From the NCBI RefSeq assembly GCF_023631325.1, contig NZ_JALQDG010000003.1, positions 868,001 to 932,000 on the forward strand: DNA of 64,000 nucleotides, in the 5' to 3' direction. A program made the translations under genes and the position numbers. Below the pieces are notes generated by a model, which was not told where the DNA came from, searched no databases, and saw only the letters and a program-made list of their open reading frames with translations. The DNA comes from Caballeronia sp. INDeC2. Lineage in GTDB: Bacteria > Pseudomonadota > Gammaproteobacteria > Burkholderiales > Burkholderiaceae. Positions 21,255 through 33,987 of this stretch are shown piece by piece. Every line of letters begins with the position of its first letter. Position 1 is the stretch's first letter.

Positions 21255-22031
21255 GTGAAATCCATCACTTCGCGGGACAATCCGCTCTATAAGCGCATCA
21301 AGGCGCTGGCCGGCTCGACCGCGCAGCAGCGTCGCAGCGGCCATGCGCTGCTCGAAGGGCTGCACCTGGCGTCGGCTTATGTCGATGCCGCGGGACAGCC
21401 CGAAACGTGCGTAGTCACCGAAGGCGCGCTCACGCATGAAGAAGCGCGCGAAATCGTCGCGCGTATCGAGGAGAAGCGTGTCGTCGTGTTGCCGGACGCG
21501 CTCTTCGGACAGCTTTCGAGCGTCGTGCATGGCGTGGGCATGCTGTTGCTCGTCGAGAAGATCGATGCCGGGATGCCCGAGCGCGTTGCTGAAACGTGCG
21601 TGGTCCTCGACGGCATTCAGGACGCGGGCAATGTCGGCTCGATTCTGCGCAGCGCGGCGGCTGCGGGCATCAGGCGCGTGTTCTGCGCGCCGGGCACCGC
21701 GTACGCGTGGTCATCGAAGGTGCTGCGCTCGGGAATGGGCGCGCACTTTCTGCTGGATATTTTCGAGGACGTGGACTCCGCGGATTTGATCGGGCGGCTC
21801 GACCTGCCCGTCACCATCACCGATTCTCACGGCGCAGTCGCACTCTACGATTGCGATCTGTCGGGGGCGCTGGCGTGGGTGTTCGGCAACGAAGGCTCGG
21901 GTGTGTCGCAGATCTGGCGCGATGCCGTGACGCATCGCGTGACCATTCCGCAGCCGGGCGGCATGGAGTCGCTCAACGTGGCGGCCGCGGCGGCGATCTG
22001 TCTTTTCGAGCAGTGCCGCCAGCAGCGTTGA
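21255..22031 (+). CDS. SpoU/TrmH-family RNA 2'-O-methyltransferase
   Basis: SPOUT-class RNA ribose methyltransferase of 258 aa. The N-terminal substrate-binding segment ITSRDNPLYKRIKAL resembles YsgA/TsnR-type enzymes. The SAM-binding knot carries motif 1 (DGIQDAGNVGSILRSAAAAG), motif 2 (FGNEGSGVS) and motif 3 (IPQPGGMESLNVAAAAAICLF). GTG at 21255 is the likely start, since longer frames run into rnhB. The exact target (23S rRNA or tRNA) cannot be told from sequence. It follows rnhB and is convergent with ppsR, 9 bp away. Confidence 0.88.
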   Translation: MKSITSRDNPLYKRIKALAGSTAQQRRSGHALLEGLHLASAYVDAAGQPETCVVTEGALTHEEAREIVARIEEKRVVVLPDALFGQLSSVVHGVGMLLLVEKIDAGMPERVAETCVVLDGIQDAGNVGSILRSAAAAGIRRVFCAPGTAYAWSSKVLRSGMGAHFLLDIFEDVDSADLIGRLDLPVTITDSHGAVALYDCDLSGALAWVFGNEGSGVSQIWRDAVTHRVTIPQPGGMESLNVAAAAAICLFEQCRQQR

Positions 22032-22040
22032 GCCAAACAA

Positions 22041-22859
22041 TCAGTAATACGACGGCCGTTCCGGCTTGATCTCCTGAAGGATCGTCGTGGCGATTTCCTC
22101 GATCGACTTGTGCGTAGACGAAAGCCACTTTATGCCTTCGCGCTTCATCATCATTTCCGCTTCGTTGATCTCGAAGCGGCAGTTCTCCAGCGCCGCGTAC
22201 TTGCTGCCCGGACGCCGCTCGTTGCGAATTTCCGCGAGCCGCTGCGGGTCGATCGACAGACCGAACATCTTCGAACGATGTTCGAGCAAGGGCGTAGGCA
22301 GCTTGCCGCGCTCGAAGTCTTCGGGAATCAGCGGATAGTTCGCGGCCTTCACGCCGTATTGCATCGCCAGGTAAAGGCTCGTCGGCGTCTTGCCGCTGCG
22401 CGATACGCCGACCAGAATGACGTCGGCGTCGGCGAGATTGCGGTTGGACTGGCCGTCGTCGTGCGCGAGCGAAAAGTTGATCGCCTCGATGCGATTCTTG
22501 TATTCCTCGGTGTCGGCGTTCTGGTGGACGCGGCCCATCGCGTGGGTCGACTTCATTTCCAGTTCGTGTTCGAGCGGCTCGATGAAAGTCTGGAACATGT
22601 CGAGGACGAGCGCGTTGCAGCCTTTGACCACTTCATTCGACGCGCTGTCGACGAGCGTAGTGAAGACGATCGGCCGGCGGCCATCGAGCTTCACCACCTC
22701 GTTGATCTTCTCGACGGTCGCACGGGCCTTGTCGATCGAATCGACGAAAGGCACGCGCACGAGCCGGAACTTTTGATCGAACTGGGCGAGGATCGAATGC
22801 GCGAACGTTTCGGCAGTGATCCCGGTCCCGTCGGAAACGATGAATACGGAAGGCGGCAT
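22041..22859 (-). CDS. ppsR: PEP synthase regulatory protein (kinase/pyrophosphorylase, DUF299)
   Basis: Controls PEP synthase by ADP-dependent phosphorylation of a Thr next to the catalytic His, and by Pi-dependent dephosphorylation. The 272-aa protein starts [19 protein letters not shown]. The P-loop is [15 protein letters not shown]. The length and the ending in KPERPSYY are typical. A longer ORF to 23099 includes non-family sequence and is rejected. It is divergent from its target ppsA, a standard arrangement in proteobacteria. Confidence 0.96.
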   Translation of the reverse strand: MPPSVFIVSDGTGITAETFAHSILAQFDQKFRLVRVPFVDSIDKARATVEKINEVVKLDGRRPIVFTTLVDSASNEVVKGCNALVLDMFQTFIEPLEHELEMKSTHAMGRVHQNADTEEYKNRIEAINFSLAHDDGQSNRNLADADVILVGVSRSGKTPTSLYLAMQYGVKAANYPLIPEDFERGKLPTPLLEHRSKMFGLSIDPQRLAEIRNERRPGSKYAALENCRFEINEAEMMMKREGIKWLSSTHKSIEEIATTILQEIKPERPSYY

Positions 22860-23345
22860 CGGCAAAAGACCAAATGGGAACGAGTTGGGGCGGGCGCGTT
22901 CAAACGGTAACACGCGAAATAGACCGCGGGAACGCCCGGCACGGCGGACGAAAGCGCCTGTGTTACATTGGTTGCCCAGCGGTGTGCGCCGGCGAACCGA
23001 GCGGCGTGAAGACTTCGATTTTGCCGTGGAATTACTGTCTCTGCCGAAACAATTTGAGAATCGGCACGGTAGAATAGCGGCAACCTGTTCGATAAGCAAT
23101 TGCGGAGAAATTGATTCGGATTTTCGTCAAATCGCGGTCGGTTCGTCGGTTCTGGCAGCAAAAACCCACGGTTTCGAGCAGATTTCAGACGTTCCGCTTC
23201 TTTTTGCAACGCGCGCCGGTTCCGGCGACGCGGCCCCGATGGTTTATCAAACAGGTTGTACGAGATGCGTGCGCGCTTCCAATGAGCGCCGCCGCATATG
23301 AGCCCACTCGTGCGATCGTGAATTCCATCCACCTTAGGGGCTTGT
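22860..23345. other. Divergent ppsR-ppsA intergenic region
   Basis: A 486-bp region without a supported gene. It must hold promoters for both ppsR and ppsA, and it is more AT-rich than its flanks around 23030-23130. I see TTGAGA at 23054 and TAGAAT at 23070 but the spacing (10 bp) does not make a sigma-70 pair, so no promoter is called. Short ORFs here lack family similarity. Confidence 0.6.
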
Positions 23346-25763
<2,418 letters not shown>

Positions 25764-25771
25764 GTCAGCAA

Positions 25772-25842
25772 CGCCTTTCCGGATGCTTTCGGAAAGGCGC
25801 GAGCGTGCTATAAAAACACCCCGGACTTCTCCGGGGTGTTTT
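25772..25842 (+). terminator. Tandem hairpins ending ppsA
   Basis: The first hairpin has CGCCTTTCCG at 25772-25781 pairing with CGGAAAGGCG at 25790-25799. The second has AAAACACCCCGG at 25813-25824 pairing with CCGGGGTGTTTT at 25831-25842, followed by T-rich sequence. The second is a textbook intrinsic terminator. Confidence 0.85.
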
Positions 25843-25858
25843 CGTTTGGAGGCTGGCG

Positions 25859-26287
25859 ATGGTTACGAGTGGATTGATTTGGTGGACCGCGGCGGGCGCG
25901 TTGATCGTCGCGGAGTTGTTCACCGGTACGTTCTATCTGCTCATGATCGCGCTCGGGATGATCGCGGGCGGCATAGCTTACGTGTTCGGCGCGTTGCCGC
26001 ATGTGCAGATGGGCGCGGCGGCCGTCATCGCGCTGATTGCCGTCGCGGTGCTGCGGCGCTCGCGCTTCGGCAGCTGGAAGCGGCGCGACGCGTCGCGGGA
26101 TGCGGCCGTAAATCTCGACATCGGCGAGACGCTGGAAGTGGATCAATGGCGCGATGGCCATGCGCGTGCGATGTATCGCGGCGCGCAGTGGGACGTCGAA
26201 CTCGCGCCGGGTGAAACCGAGGGCGCGCGGTACTACCGCATCACGGCGCTGGACGGGAACCGGCTGATCGTCGCGGCCAAACGCTAG
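25859..26287 (+). CDS. NfeD family membrane protein
   Basis: A 142-aa NfeD-type (short, YbbK-like) protein. Two or three transmembrane segments occupy residues 5-65, followed by a small beta-barrel OB-fold domain (NLDIGETLEVDQWRDGHARA through RLIVAAKR). A GGAGG Shine-Dalgarno lies 6 nt before the ATG. NfeD proteins work with SPFH/band-7 partners encoded next to them, here the gene 31 bp downstream. The pair is thought to shape membrane microdomains or quality control; the exact role is not established. Confidence 0.9.
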   Translation: MVTSGLIWWTAAGALIVAELFTGTFYLLMIALGMIAGGIAYVFGALPHVQMGAAAVIALIAVAVLRRSRFGSWKRRDASRDAAVNLDIGETLEVDQWRDGHARAMYRGAQWDVELAPGETEGARYYRITALDGNRLIVAAKR

Positions 26288-26318
26288 ACACGCTCGCTCA
26301 ATAAGAAGGAGTTACACA

Positions 26319-27245
26319 ATGTATTTCGCGCTCATCGTGCTCATCATCGCCATCGTGATCGTGGTGAACACGGTCAAGATCGTTCCTCAACAGCATGCCT
26401 GGGTGTTGGAACGATTCGGCCGCTATCATGCGACGCTCACGCCGGGTCTCAACATCGTGCTGCCGTTCATCGATCGAATCGCCTACAAGCATATGCTCAA
26501 GGAGATTCCGCTCGAAGTGCCGAGCCAGGTGTGCATCACGCGCGACAACACGCAGCTGCAAGTCGACGGCGTGCTGTATTTCCAGGTCACCGATGCGATG
26601 AAGGCGTCGTACGGTTCGAGCAACTTCGTGTTCGCGATCACGCAGCTTTCGCAGACGACGTTGCGTTCGGTCATCGGCAAGCTGGAGCTCGACAAGACGT
26701 TCGAGGAACGCGATTTCATCAACCAGAGCATCGTGAATGCGCTCGATGAAGCCGCGTCGAACTGGGGCGTGAAAGTACTGCGTTACGAGATCAAGGATCT
26801 GACGCCGCCGAAGGAAATCCTTCACGCTATGCAGGCGCAGATCACCGCGGAGCGCGAAAAGCGCGCCCTGATCGCCGCGTCCGAAGGCCGCAAGCAGGAG
26901 CAGATCAATCTCGCCGCGGGCGCGCGCGAAGCCGCGATCCAGAAGTCCGAGGGAGAGCGTCAGGCGGCCATCAATCAGGCGCAGGGCGAGGCATCGGCGA
27001 TTCTCGCGGTAGCCGAGGCGAATGCGCAGGCGATCCAGAAAATCGGCACGGCGATTCAGACGACGGGCGGCATGGAAGCGGTGAACCTGAAGATCGCGGA
27101 ACAGTATGTCGGCGCGTTCGGCAACATCGCGAAGACGGGCAACACGTTGATCGTGCCGGGCAACCTGTCCGATATGAGCTCGATGATCGCGTCGGCGTTG
27201 ACCATCGTGAGGGGCGAGGGCGGCGGCATCATCAAGAAGAGCTGA
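26319..27245 (+). CDS. SPFH/band-7 domain protein (paraslipin/QmcA type)
   Basis: A 308-aa inner-membrane protein. One N-terminal transmembrane helix (FALIVLIIAIVIVVNTVKIV) precedes the SPFH domain from PQQHAWVLERFGRYH to KDLTPPKEILHAM. A coiled-coil rich in Glu, Ala and Gln follows (REAAIQKSEGERQAAINQAQ). Its strong Shine-Dalgarno is AAGGAG. It is paired with the upstream NfeD protein, matching the qmcA-ybbK arrangement of E. coli. Likely an oligomeric membrane scaffold that may modulate proteases such as FtsH; that role is inferred from the family. Confidence 0.92.
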   Translation: MYFALIVLIIAIVIVVNTVKIVPQQHAWVLERFGRYHATLTPGLNIVLPFIDRIAYKHMLKEIPLEVPSQVCITRDNTQLQVDGVLYFQVTDAMKASYGSSNFVFAITQLSQTTLRSVIGKLELDKTFEERDFINQSIVNALDEAASNWGVKVLRYEIKDLTPPKEILHAMQAQITAEREKRALIAASEGRKQEQINLAAGAREAAIQKSEGERQAAINQAQGEASAILAVAEANAQAIQKIGTAIQTTGGMEAVNLKIAEQYVGAFGNIAKTGNTLIVPGNLSDMSSMIASALTIVRGEGGGIIKKS

Positions 27246-27256
27246 CGCGGCAAAGC

Positions 27257-27285
27257 AATCGGGGCGCTGAAAAAGCGCCCCGATT
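27257..27285. terminator. Bidirectional terminator between the SPFH gene and smpB
   Basis: Perfect 12-bp inverted repeat, AATCGGGGCGCT and AGCGCCCCGATT, with a 5-nt loop, sitting between convergent genes. It overlaps neither stop codon. Confidence 0.75.
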
Positions 27286-27288
27286 CGT

Positions 27289-27738
27289 TTAGCGCGAAGC
27301 CGTACGCATCAGCCGCCCGCGCTCGCGTTCCCAGTCGCGCTTCTTTTCGGTCTCGCGCTTGTCGTGCAGCTTCTTGCCCTTCGCCAGCCCGATCTCGCAC
27401 TTCACGCGGCCGTCCTTGTAATGGAAGTTGAGCGGCACGAGCGTATGCCCGCGCTGCTCGACCTTTCCGATGAGCTTGTCGATCTGGTCGCGATGCAACA
27501 GCAGCTTGCGCGTGCGCACCGGATCCAGATTGGCGAATTTCGATGCCTCGGGCAGCGGACTGATATGCGTGCCGATCAGAAAGAGCTCGCCGTTCTTGAT
27601 CACGACGTAGCCTTCCTTGATCTGTGCGCGGCCCGCTCGCAGCGCCTTGACTTCCCAGCCTTCGAGCACGAGACCGGCCTCGTAGCGCTCTTCGACGAAG
27701 TAATCGAAGAAGGCTTTTCTGTTGTCGATGATGCTCAT
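27289..27738 (-). CDS. smpB: SsrA (tmRNA)-binding protein
   Basis: Binds tmRNA and brings it to stalled ribosomes for trans-translation. The 149-aa protein opens [20 protein letters not shown]. The core motifs [20 protein letters not shown] and [10 protein letters not shown] are intact, and the basic C-terminal tail ([18 protein letters not shown]) is typical. It is convergent with the SPFH gene and divergent from ratA. tmRNA itself is not in the window. Confidence 0.97.
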   Translation of the reverse strand: MSIIDNRKAFFDYFVEERYEAGLVLEGWEVKALRAGRAQIKEGYVVIKNGELFLIGTHISPLPEASKFANLDPVRTRKLLLHRDQIDKLIGKVEQRGHTLVPLNFHYKDGRVKCEIGLAKGKKLHDKRETEKKRDWERERGRLMRTASR

Positions 27739-27857
27739 GAATGGAAAGTGCCCAACTCGTTTAAAATCACGATTTTAGCAGCGCGCCGACAGGCATTCGA
27801 ACTCCTGCCGCTTTATCTTGCGCGTTGCCGCCCAATTCAGCCACCGCTGCGCCCTAT

Positions 27858-28295
27858 ATGGCAGACGTCCAGAAAACCGTATTGATCCGCCATTCGGCGG
27901 AAGAAATGTTCGACCTCGTCACCGATGTCGCCGACTACCCTAATTTCCTCCCCTGGTGCGGCGGCGTCGAAATCGGCCGCCAGGACGAGAACGGCATGGA
28001 GGCGAAGATCGACATCAGCTTCAAGGGCATCAAGCAGCACTTCGCGACGCGTAACACGCAGAAGCGTCCGACCAACATCGATATGGAGTTCCTGAGCGGC
28101 CCTTTCAAGAAGTTCACCGGGTACTGGCGCTTCACGCCGCTACGCGCGGACGCGTGCAAGATCGAATTCGCGCTGCACTACGAATTCTCCAACGTGATCC
28201 TGGAAAAGCTGATCGGGCCGGTGTTCAGTCATATCGCCAACACGTTCGTCGATTCCTTCGTGAAGCGCGCCGATCAGCGCTATGGCAAGCCATGA
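27858..28295 (+). CDS. ratA: RatA/COQ10 family START-domain protein
   Basis: A 145-aa member of the family annotated either as the ribosome-association toxin RatA or as a ubiquinone-binding COQ10-like protein. Visible family segments are VLIRHSAEEMFDLVTDVADYPNFLPWC near the start, the central NIDMEFLSGPFKKFTGYW, and the C-terminal VFSHIANTFVDSFVKRA. The ATG at 27858 matches the conserved MADVQKT opening. It is next to smpB and overlaps the RnfH gene, the same trio as in E. coli (smpB, ratA, ratB). The lipid-binding role is better supported in general than the toxin role. Confidence 0.9.
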   Translation: MADVQKTVLIRHSAEEMFDLVTDVADYPNFLPWCGGVEIGRQDENGMEAKIDISFKGIKQHFATRNTQKRPTNIDMEFLSGPFKKFTGYWRFTPLRADACKIEFALHYEFSNVILEKLIGPVFSHIANTFVDSFVKRADQRYGKP

Positions 28296-28615
28296 TGCAT
28301 ATCGACGTTTGCTACGGCCTGCCCGATCGCGCGTTTCTGAAGCGCGTCGATCTGCGCGAAGGCGCGACGGTGCGCGATGCCATCGACGCGAGCGGCGTGC
28401 TGAGCGCGTATCCGGAAATCGATCTGACGACGCAAAAGGTCGGCGTGTTCGGTAAGGTGAGGGCGCTCGACGCAGCGCTCGCCGACTTCGATCGCGTTGA
28501 GATTTATCGGCGGCTCAAGGTCGATCCGAAGGCTGCGCGCCAGCGCCGCGTCGACAAGTCGCGCAAGGCTGGTTCGATCGAAGGGCGCAAGTGGCAGTCG
28601 AAGGATTCGCGCTGA
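28292..28615 (+). CDS. RnfH family ubiquitin-like protein
   Basis: A 107-aa protein of the RnfH/RatB family with a beta-grasp fold. The recognisable core is VCYGLPDRAFLKRVDLREGA, then VGVFGKVRALDAAL and DRVEIYRRLKVDPKAAR. The ATGATG start overlaps the ratA stop, so the two are translationally coupled. Function is unknown; the family was named from rnf gene neighbourhoods. Confidence 0.92.
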   Translation: MMHIDVCYGLPDRAFLKRVDLREGATVRDAIDASGVLSAYPEIDLTTQKVGVFGKVRALDAALADFDRVEIYRRLKVDPKAARQRRVDKSRKAGSIEGRKWQSKDSR

Positions 28616-28621
28616 GCGGAT

Positions 28622-29602
28622 TCAATGCGCGGGCGCTTCCTTCGCGCCCGCCGGCGCAGGCTCGAGCGTGTGTTGTCTGACCGACCAGAGCACGCCGACG
28701 AGCAGCAGCACGATCGCAAGCACTTCGGGCATGCGTGGCCAGCGGCCGTCGTAAACGAAAGCGTAGAGCAGGGCGAAGAGCGTTTCGAACACGATCATCT
28801 GGCCCGCGAGCGTGAGCGGCAGACGCTTTGCCGCCGCATTCCACAGCATGTTGCCGAGCCACGAACCGCCGGTTGCGAGCGCAAAACATACGATCCAGAA
28901 CACGTGCCAGCGCGCGGCCGGCACGCTCGCCTGAACCGTGCCTGCGGGCAGCGTCCAGATGACGGCGCCCAGCACGAGGCCGAGCAGGCCCGTCACGATG
29001 CCCCACAGCACTGACCACTCGTTGCCGTCGAAGTGGCGATTCGCTTGCAGATAGCGTGCATTGACGACCGCGTACCACGTCCACGATGCGAGCGCGCCGA
29101 GGGCGCACGCGAGACCTGTCAGGCGCGTGAGCACGCTCGCCGCATGTTCGCTGCCGCCCGAGGATGAAAGCACGTCGCGAAACACATCCAGGTTGATGCA
29201 CGCGATGCCGGCCAGCACCAGCAGCAAAGGCCCGACGAGCCGCCTGAGATCGATCGCGCCGTGGTCGCGCCGTCCGGCGAGCGTGACGGTCACGGGCAGA
29301 ATCCCGACGATCAGCGACGAAGGCGCGACGCCCACGAGCTGCACCGCGCTCGCGAGCAGCATGTAGTAGAGCAGGTTGCCGACCAGAGCCAGCTTCACGA
29401 GCGCGATGAAGTCGGCGCGCGTGAGCTTGGCAAGGAGCCGTCGAGCGATCGGCAGCGCGACCGCGAGCGACACGGCGCCGTACATCAGATAACGTCCGAC
29501 GCTCAGTGCAAGCGGCGAAAAATCCGGCAAGAGCCGTGGCGCGAGAAAGATGAAGCCCCAGATCGCGCCTGCTGCCATTCCGTAGATCACACCGCGCTGC
29601 AT
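28622..29602 (-). CDS. DMT/EamA family transporter
   Basis: A 326-aa inner-membrane protein with about ten hydrophobic helices and two EamA repeats, beginning MQRGVIYGMAAGAIWGFIFL. It is a drug/metabolite-type exporter whose substrate cannot be told from sequence. It is convergent with the RnfH gene (6 bp apart) and divergent from guaB. The C-terminal tail EPAPAGAKEAPAH is polar. Confidence 0.88.
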   Translation of the reverse strand: MQRGVIYGMAAGAIWGFIFLAPRLLPDFSPLALSVGRYLMYGAVSLAVALPIARRLLAKLTRADFIALVKLALVGNLLYYMLLASAVQLVGVAPSSLIVGILPVTVTLAGRRDHGAIDLRRLVGPLLLVLAGIACINLDVFRDVLSSSGGSEHAASVLTRLTGLACALGALASWTWYAVVNARYLQANRHFDGNEWSVLWGIVTGLLGLVLGAVIWTLPAGTVQASVPAARWHVFWIVCFALATGGSWLGNMLWNAAAKRLPLTLAGQMIVFETLFALLYAFVYDGRWPRMPEVLAIVLLLVGVLWSVRQHTLEPAPAGAKEAPAH

Positions 29603-29759
29603 TGCCCGACTCCCGCTCGTTATTCATCTGACGGCGCGAAGCGTAGCACGCGGTCCCGGGCGGCCGTCTTGTCGAAAACTGCAACGGCGCGAGCGCCCGG
29701 CACGCGGGCGCAAACGGCGCGGATTTTGCGGCGGAACGGTCTAAGCTGCTGTTCGGGCA

Positions 29760-31275
<1,516 letters not shown>

Positions 31276-31290
31276 TCGAGCGGAGCGATC

Positions 31291-32109
31291 ATGAAACCGT
31301 TGCTGCGGGTCGTGCTCGTCATCAATGCCCTGATTTTTCTGGCGTTCGGTTTGCTGTTTTTGCTGACGCCGTGGGCGGGCTTGTACGGCGCGCTGCAACT
31401 GGATTCGATCCGCGTGGAACCGGTGTTCGCCGGGCAGTTGCTCGGCATCGCGCTCATCGGGCTTTCGTGGCTCGCGTTTCATGCGGCCGTCGATGGCGCG
31501 TTGACGGCCCGCGCCGCCCGCGTTTCGGGACACGTACAGTGGCTCTCGGGCGTCGTGGTGCTGGTCTGGCTGCTCGGGCTGCATGCGCCACAGGTCGATG
31601 GCTTCGGACAGATCAGCGCGGCGGTGGTCGGCGCCGTGCTGATCCTGCTCGGATTGGCGAGTGTGAGACTGTCGTCGGCGGTGCGCAGGCGTGAGCGCGC
31701 GGCGCTGGCCGGCGCGGCTTCGGCCCAGCGCGCCGAGACGAAGGCGGCGCAAAAGCGTGAGGATGTTCGCGCGAACGCCGCGGGCCCTTCAGCGCGCGTC
31801 GAGCCGATCGATACCGGCGTCCGTCCCGCGGCGCGCGCGCCGGATGCGACGGCCATCGACCCGGTGTCGGGTCGCGCGATCGATTCAACGGGGCGTCCGC
31901 TCGATCCCGCTTCGCCTATTTCCTCCGCCGCGGTGCGCGCGCATCCGGACGGCGCCGTCGATCCGGTTACGGGCGGCACGCTCGATCCGATAACGGGCCG
32001 CGCGATCGATCCGGTCACCGGCAAGCGCATCGAACCCGTGATCAGCGGCGAGATCGATCCGGTGACGGGGCGCAGAGTCGATCCGCTCGCGCCCGACGCA
32101 CCGCGTTGA
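31291..32109 (+). CDS. Membrane protein with C-terminal DPVTG octapeptide repeats
   Basis: A 272-aa protein without a name I recognise. Residues 5-125 contain four hydrophobic segments. A charged helix follows (RRRERAALAGAASAQRAETK). The C-terminal 85 residues carry short units of the form IDPVTGRA or LDPITGRA (residues 189-194, 223, 231, 239, 247, 255, 263), most with an 8-residue period. The tail is Pro/Asp/Arg-rich and probably disordered. It lies 15 bp after guaB and 154 bp before guaA, so it is probably cotranscribed with guaB. I do not assign a function. Confidence 0.75.
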   Translation: MKPLLRVVLVINALIFLAFGLLFLLTPWAGLYGALQLDSIRVEPVFAGQLLGIALIGLSWLAFHAAVDGALTARAARVSGHVQWLSGVVVLVWLLGLHAPQVDGFGQISAAVVGAVLILLGLASVRLSSAVRRRERAALAGAASAQRAETKAAQKREDVRANAAGPSARVEPIDTGVRPAARAPDATAIDPVSGRAIDSTGRPLDPASPISSAAVRAHPDGAVDPVTGGTLDPITGRAIDPVTGKRIEPVISGEIDPVTGRRVDPLAPDAPR

Positions 32110-32263
32110 GGCCGTGGCGCATGCCGCAAGCCAGCAGCGGAAATACGCAGGACATATACGGTCGGCCTTTGCGCCGGCCGTCGATTTATATAAAGGCGGG
32201 CTGCGCGACATCGCGTCCCCGCAGCACAGACATTCATCGTTCACTTAGCCTTTGGCCGCAGCC

Positions 32264-33847
32264 ATGCACGACAAAATCCTGATTCTCGATTTCGGCTCCC
32301 AAGTCACCCAGCTGATCGCACGGCGCATCCGCGAGTCACACGTCTACTCGGAAATCCACCCGTACGACGTCGACGAGACGTTCATCCGCGACTTCGCTCC
32401 GAAGGGCATTATCCTGTCGGGCGGTCCGAGCTCGGTCACCGAGGCGAAGTCGCCGCGCGCGCCGCAGATCGTTTTCGATCTCGGCGTGCCGGTGCTCGGC
32501 ATCTGTTACGGCATGCAGACGATGGCCGATCAGCTCGGCGGCAAGGTCGAACTGGGCAACGTGCGTGAATTCGGCTATGCGGAGGTGCAGGCGCTGAATC
32601 ACACGGGTTTCCTGGAAGGCATCGAAGATTTCAAGAGCGCGCAAGGCGAATCGATGCTCAAGGTGTGGATGAGCCACGGCGACAAGGTCGTCGACTTGCC
32701 CGCGGGCTTCAGACTGATGGCCTCGACGCCGTCGTGCCCGATCGCCGCAATGGCCGACGACGACCGCCGCTTCTACGGCCTGCAATGGCATCCGGAAGTC
32801 ACGCACACCGTGCAGGGCCGCGCGATGCTCGAGCGCTTCGTGCTAGAACTGTGCGGCGCGAAGGCGGATTGGGAGATGGGCCATTACATCGACGAGGCCG
32901 TGGAGAAGATCCGCGCGCAGGTCGGCAGTGAGCACGTGATTCTCGGCCTGTCGGGCGGCGTCGATTCGTCGGTGGCTGCGGCGCTCTTGCATCGCGCGAT
33001 CGGCGATCAGTTGACGTGCGTGTTCGTCGATCACGGCTTGCTGCGTCAGAACGAGGCGGAGCAGGTCATGTCGACGTTCGCGGATCATCTGGGCGTGAAA
33101 GTGATTCACGTCGACGCGAGCGAGGAATTTCTGCAGAAGCTCGCGGGCGTGACCGATCCGGAAGCGAAGCGCAAGATCATCGGCGCGGAGTTCGTCGAAG
33201 TGTTCCACAAGGAATCGGACAAGCTCACCGACGCCCGGTGGCTCGCGCAGGGCACGATCTATCCGGACGTGATCGAATCGGCGGGCAAGGGCAAGAAGGG
33301 CGCGCACACCATCAAGAGCCATCACAATGTCGGCGGGTTGCCGGAGACCCTCAATCTCAAGCTGCTCGAGCCCTTGCGCGAACTCTTCAAGGACGAAGTG
33401 CGCGAGCTTGGCGTGAAGCTCGGGCTGCCGCCTGCGATGGTGTATCGCCATCCGTTCCCGGGACCGGGCCTCGGCGTGCGGATTCTCGGCGAAGTGAAGC
33501 GCGAGTTTGCGGATCTGCTGCGTCGCGCCGATGCGATTTTTATCGAGACGCTGCGTAACACCATCGATCAGGAAACGGGCAAGTCGTGGTATGACCTCAC
33601 GAGTCAGGCGTTCGCGGTGTTTCTGCCGGTAAAAAGCGTCGGCGTGATGGGCGATGGGCGGACGTATGAATACGTCGTCGCGCTGCGTGCGGTGCAGACG
33701 CTCGATTTCATGACCGCGCATTGGGCGCATCTGCCGCATGAGTTGCTCGGGCATGTGAGCAACCGCATCATCAATGAGGTGCGCGGGATCAATCGGGTGG
33801 TGTATGACATTTCGGGGAAACCGCCTGCGACAATCGAGTGGGAGTGA
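32264..33847 (+). CDS. guaA: GMP synthase (glutamine-hydrolysing)
   Basis: Converts XMP to GMP with ATP and glutamine. The 527-aa protein has an N-terminal class I glutamine amidotransferase domain (nucleophile Cys in [12 protein letters not shown], then His and Glu in [10 protein letters not shown]). The ATP pyrophosphatase domain has the PP-loop [16 protein letters not shown]. The dimerisation domain ends [18 protein letters not shown]. The ATG at 32264 gives the family N-terminus [13 protein letters not shown]; a TTG four codons upstream is also open. Confidence 0.98.
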   Translation: MHDKILILDFGSQVTQLIARRIRESHVYSEIHPYDVDETFIRDFAPKGIILSGGPSSVTEAKSPRAPQIVFDLGVPVLGICYGMQTMADQLGGKVELGNVREFGYAEVQALNHTGFLEGIEDFKSAQGESMLKVWMSHGDKVVDLPAGFRLMASTPSCPIAAMADDDRRFYGLQWHPEVTHTVQGRAMLERFVLELCGAKADWEMGHYIDEAVEKIRAQVGSEHVILGLSGGVDSSVAAALLHRAIGDQLTCVFVDHGLLRQNEAEQVMSTFADHLGVKVIHVDASEEFLQKLAGVTDPEAKRKIIGAEFVEVFHKESDKLTDARWLAQGTIYPDVIESAGKGKKGAHTIKSHHNVGGLPETLNLKLLEPLRELFKDEVRELGVKLGLPPAMVYRHPFPGPGLGVRILGEVKREFADLLRRADAIFIETLRNTIDQETGKSWYDLTSQAFAVFLPVKSVGVMGDGRTYEYVVALRAVQTLDFMTAHWAHLPHELLGHVSNRIINEVRGINRVVYDISGKPPATIEWE

Positions 33848-33894
33848 GCGGGCGTCCGACGTTCATCCCCACCGCCTGGTAGAAAGTGCCTCGA

Positions 33895-33919
33895 AGCCCA
33901 CGTCAGAGTGGGCTTTTTT
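33895..33919 (+). terminator. Terminator downstream of guaA
   Basis: AGCCCAC at 33895-33901 and GTGGGCT at 33908-33914 followed by six T. It works only on the plus strand, so nothing comparable is seen for the opposing tssM. Confidence 0.85.
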
Positions 33920-33987
33920 CGTTTTCAGGCCGTTGTTTCTGGCACGCCGAAGCAGAGTCGACCGCTTCGTCACGAACCAAAACAACC

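Noticed and set aside
23054..23075. TTGAGA and TAGAAT as a ppsA promoter
   Set aside because: Spacing is only 10 bp, incompatible with sigma-70 use.
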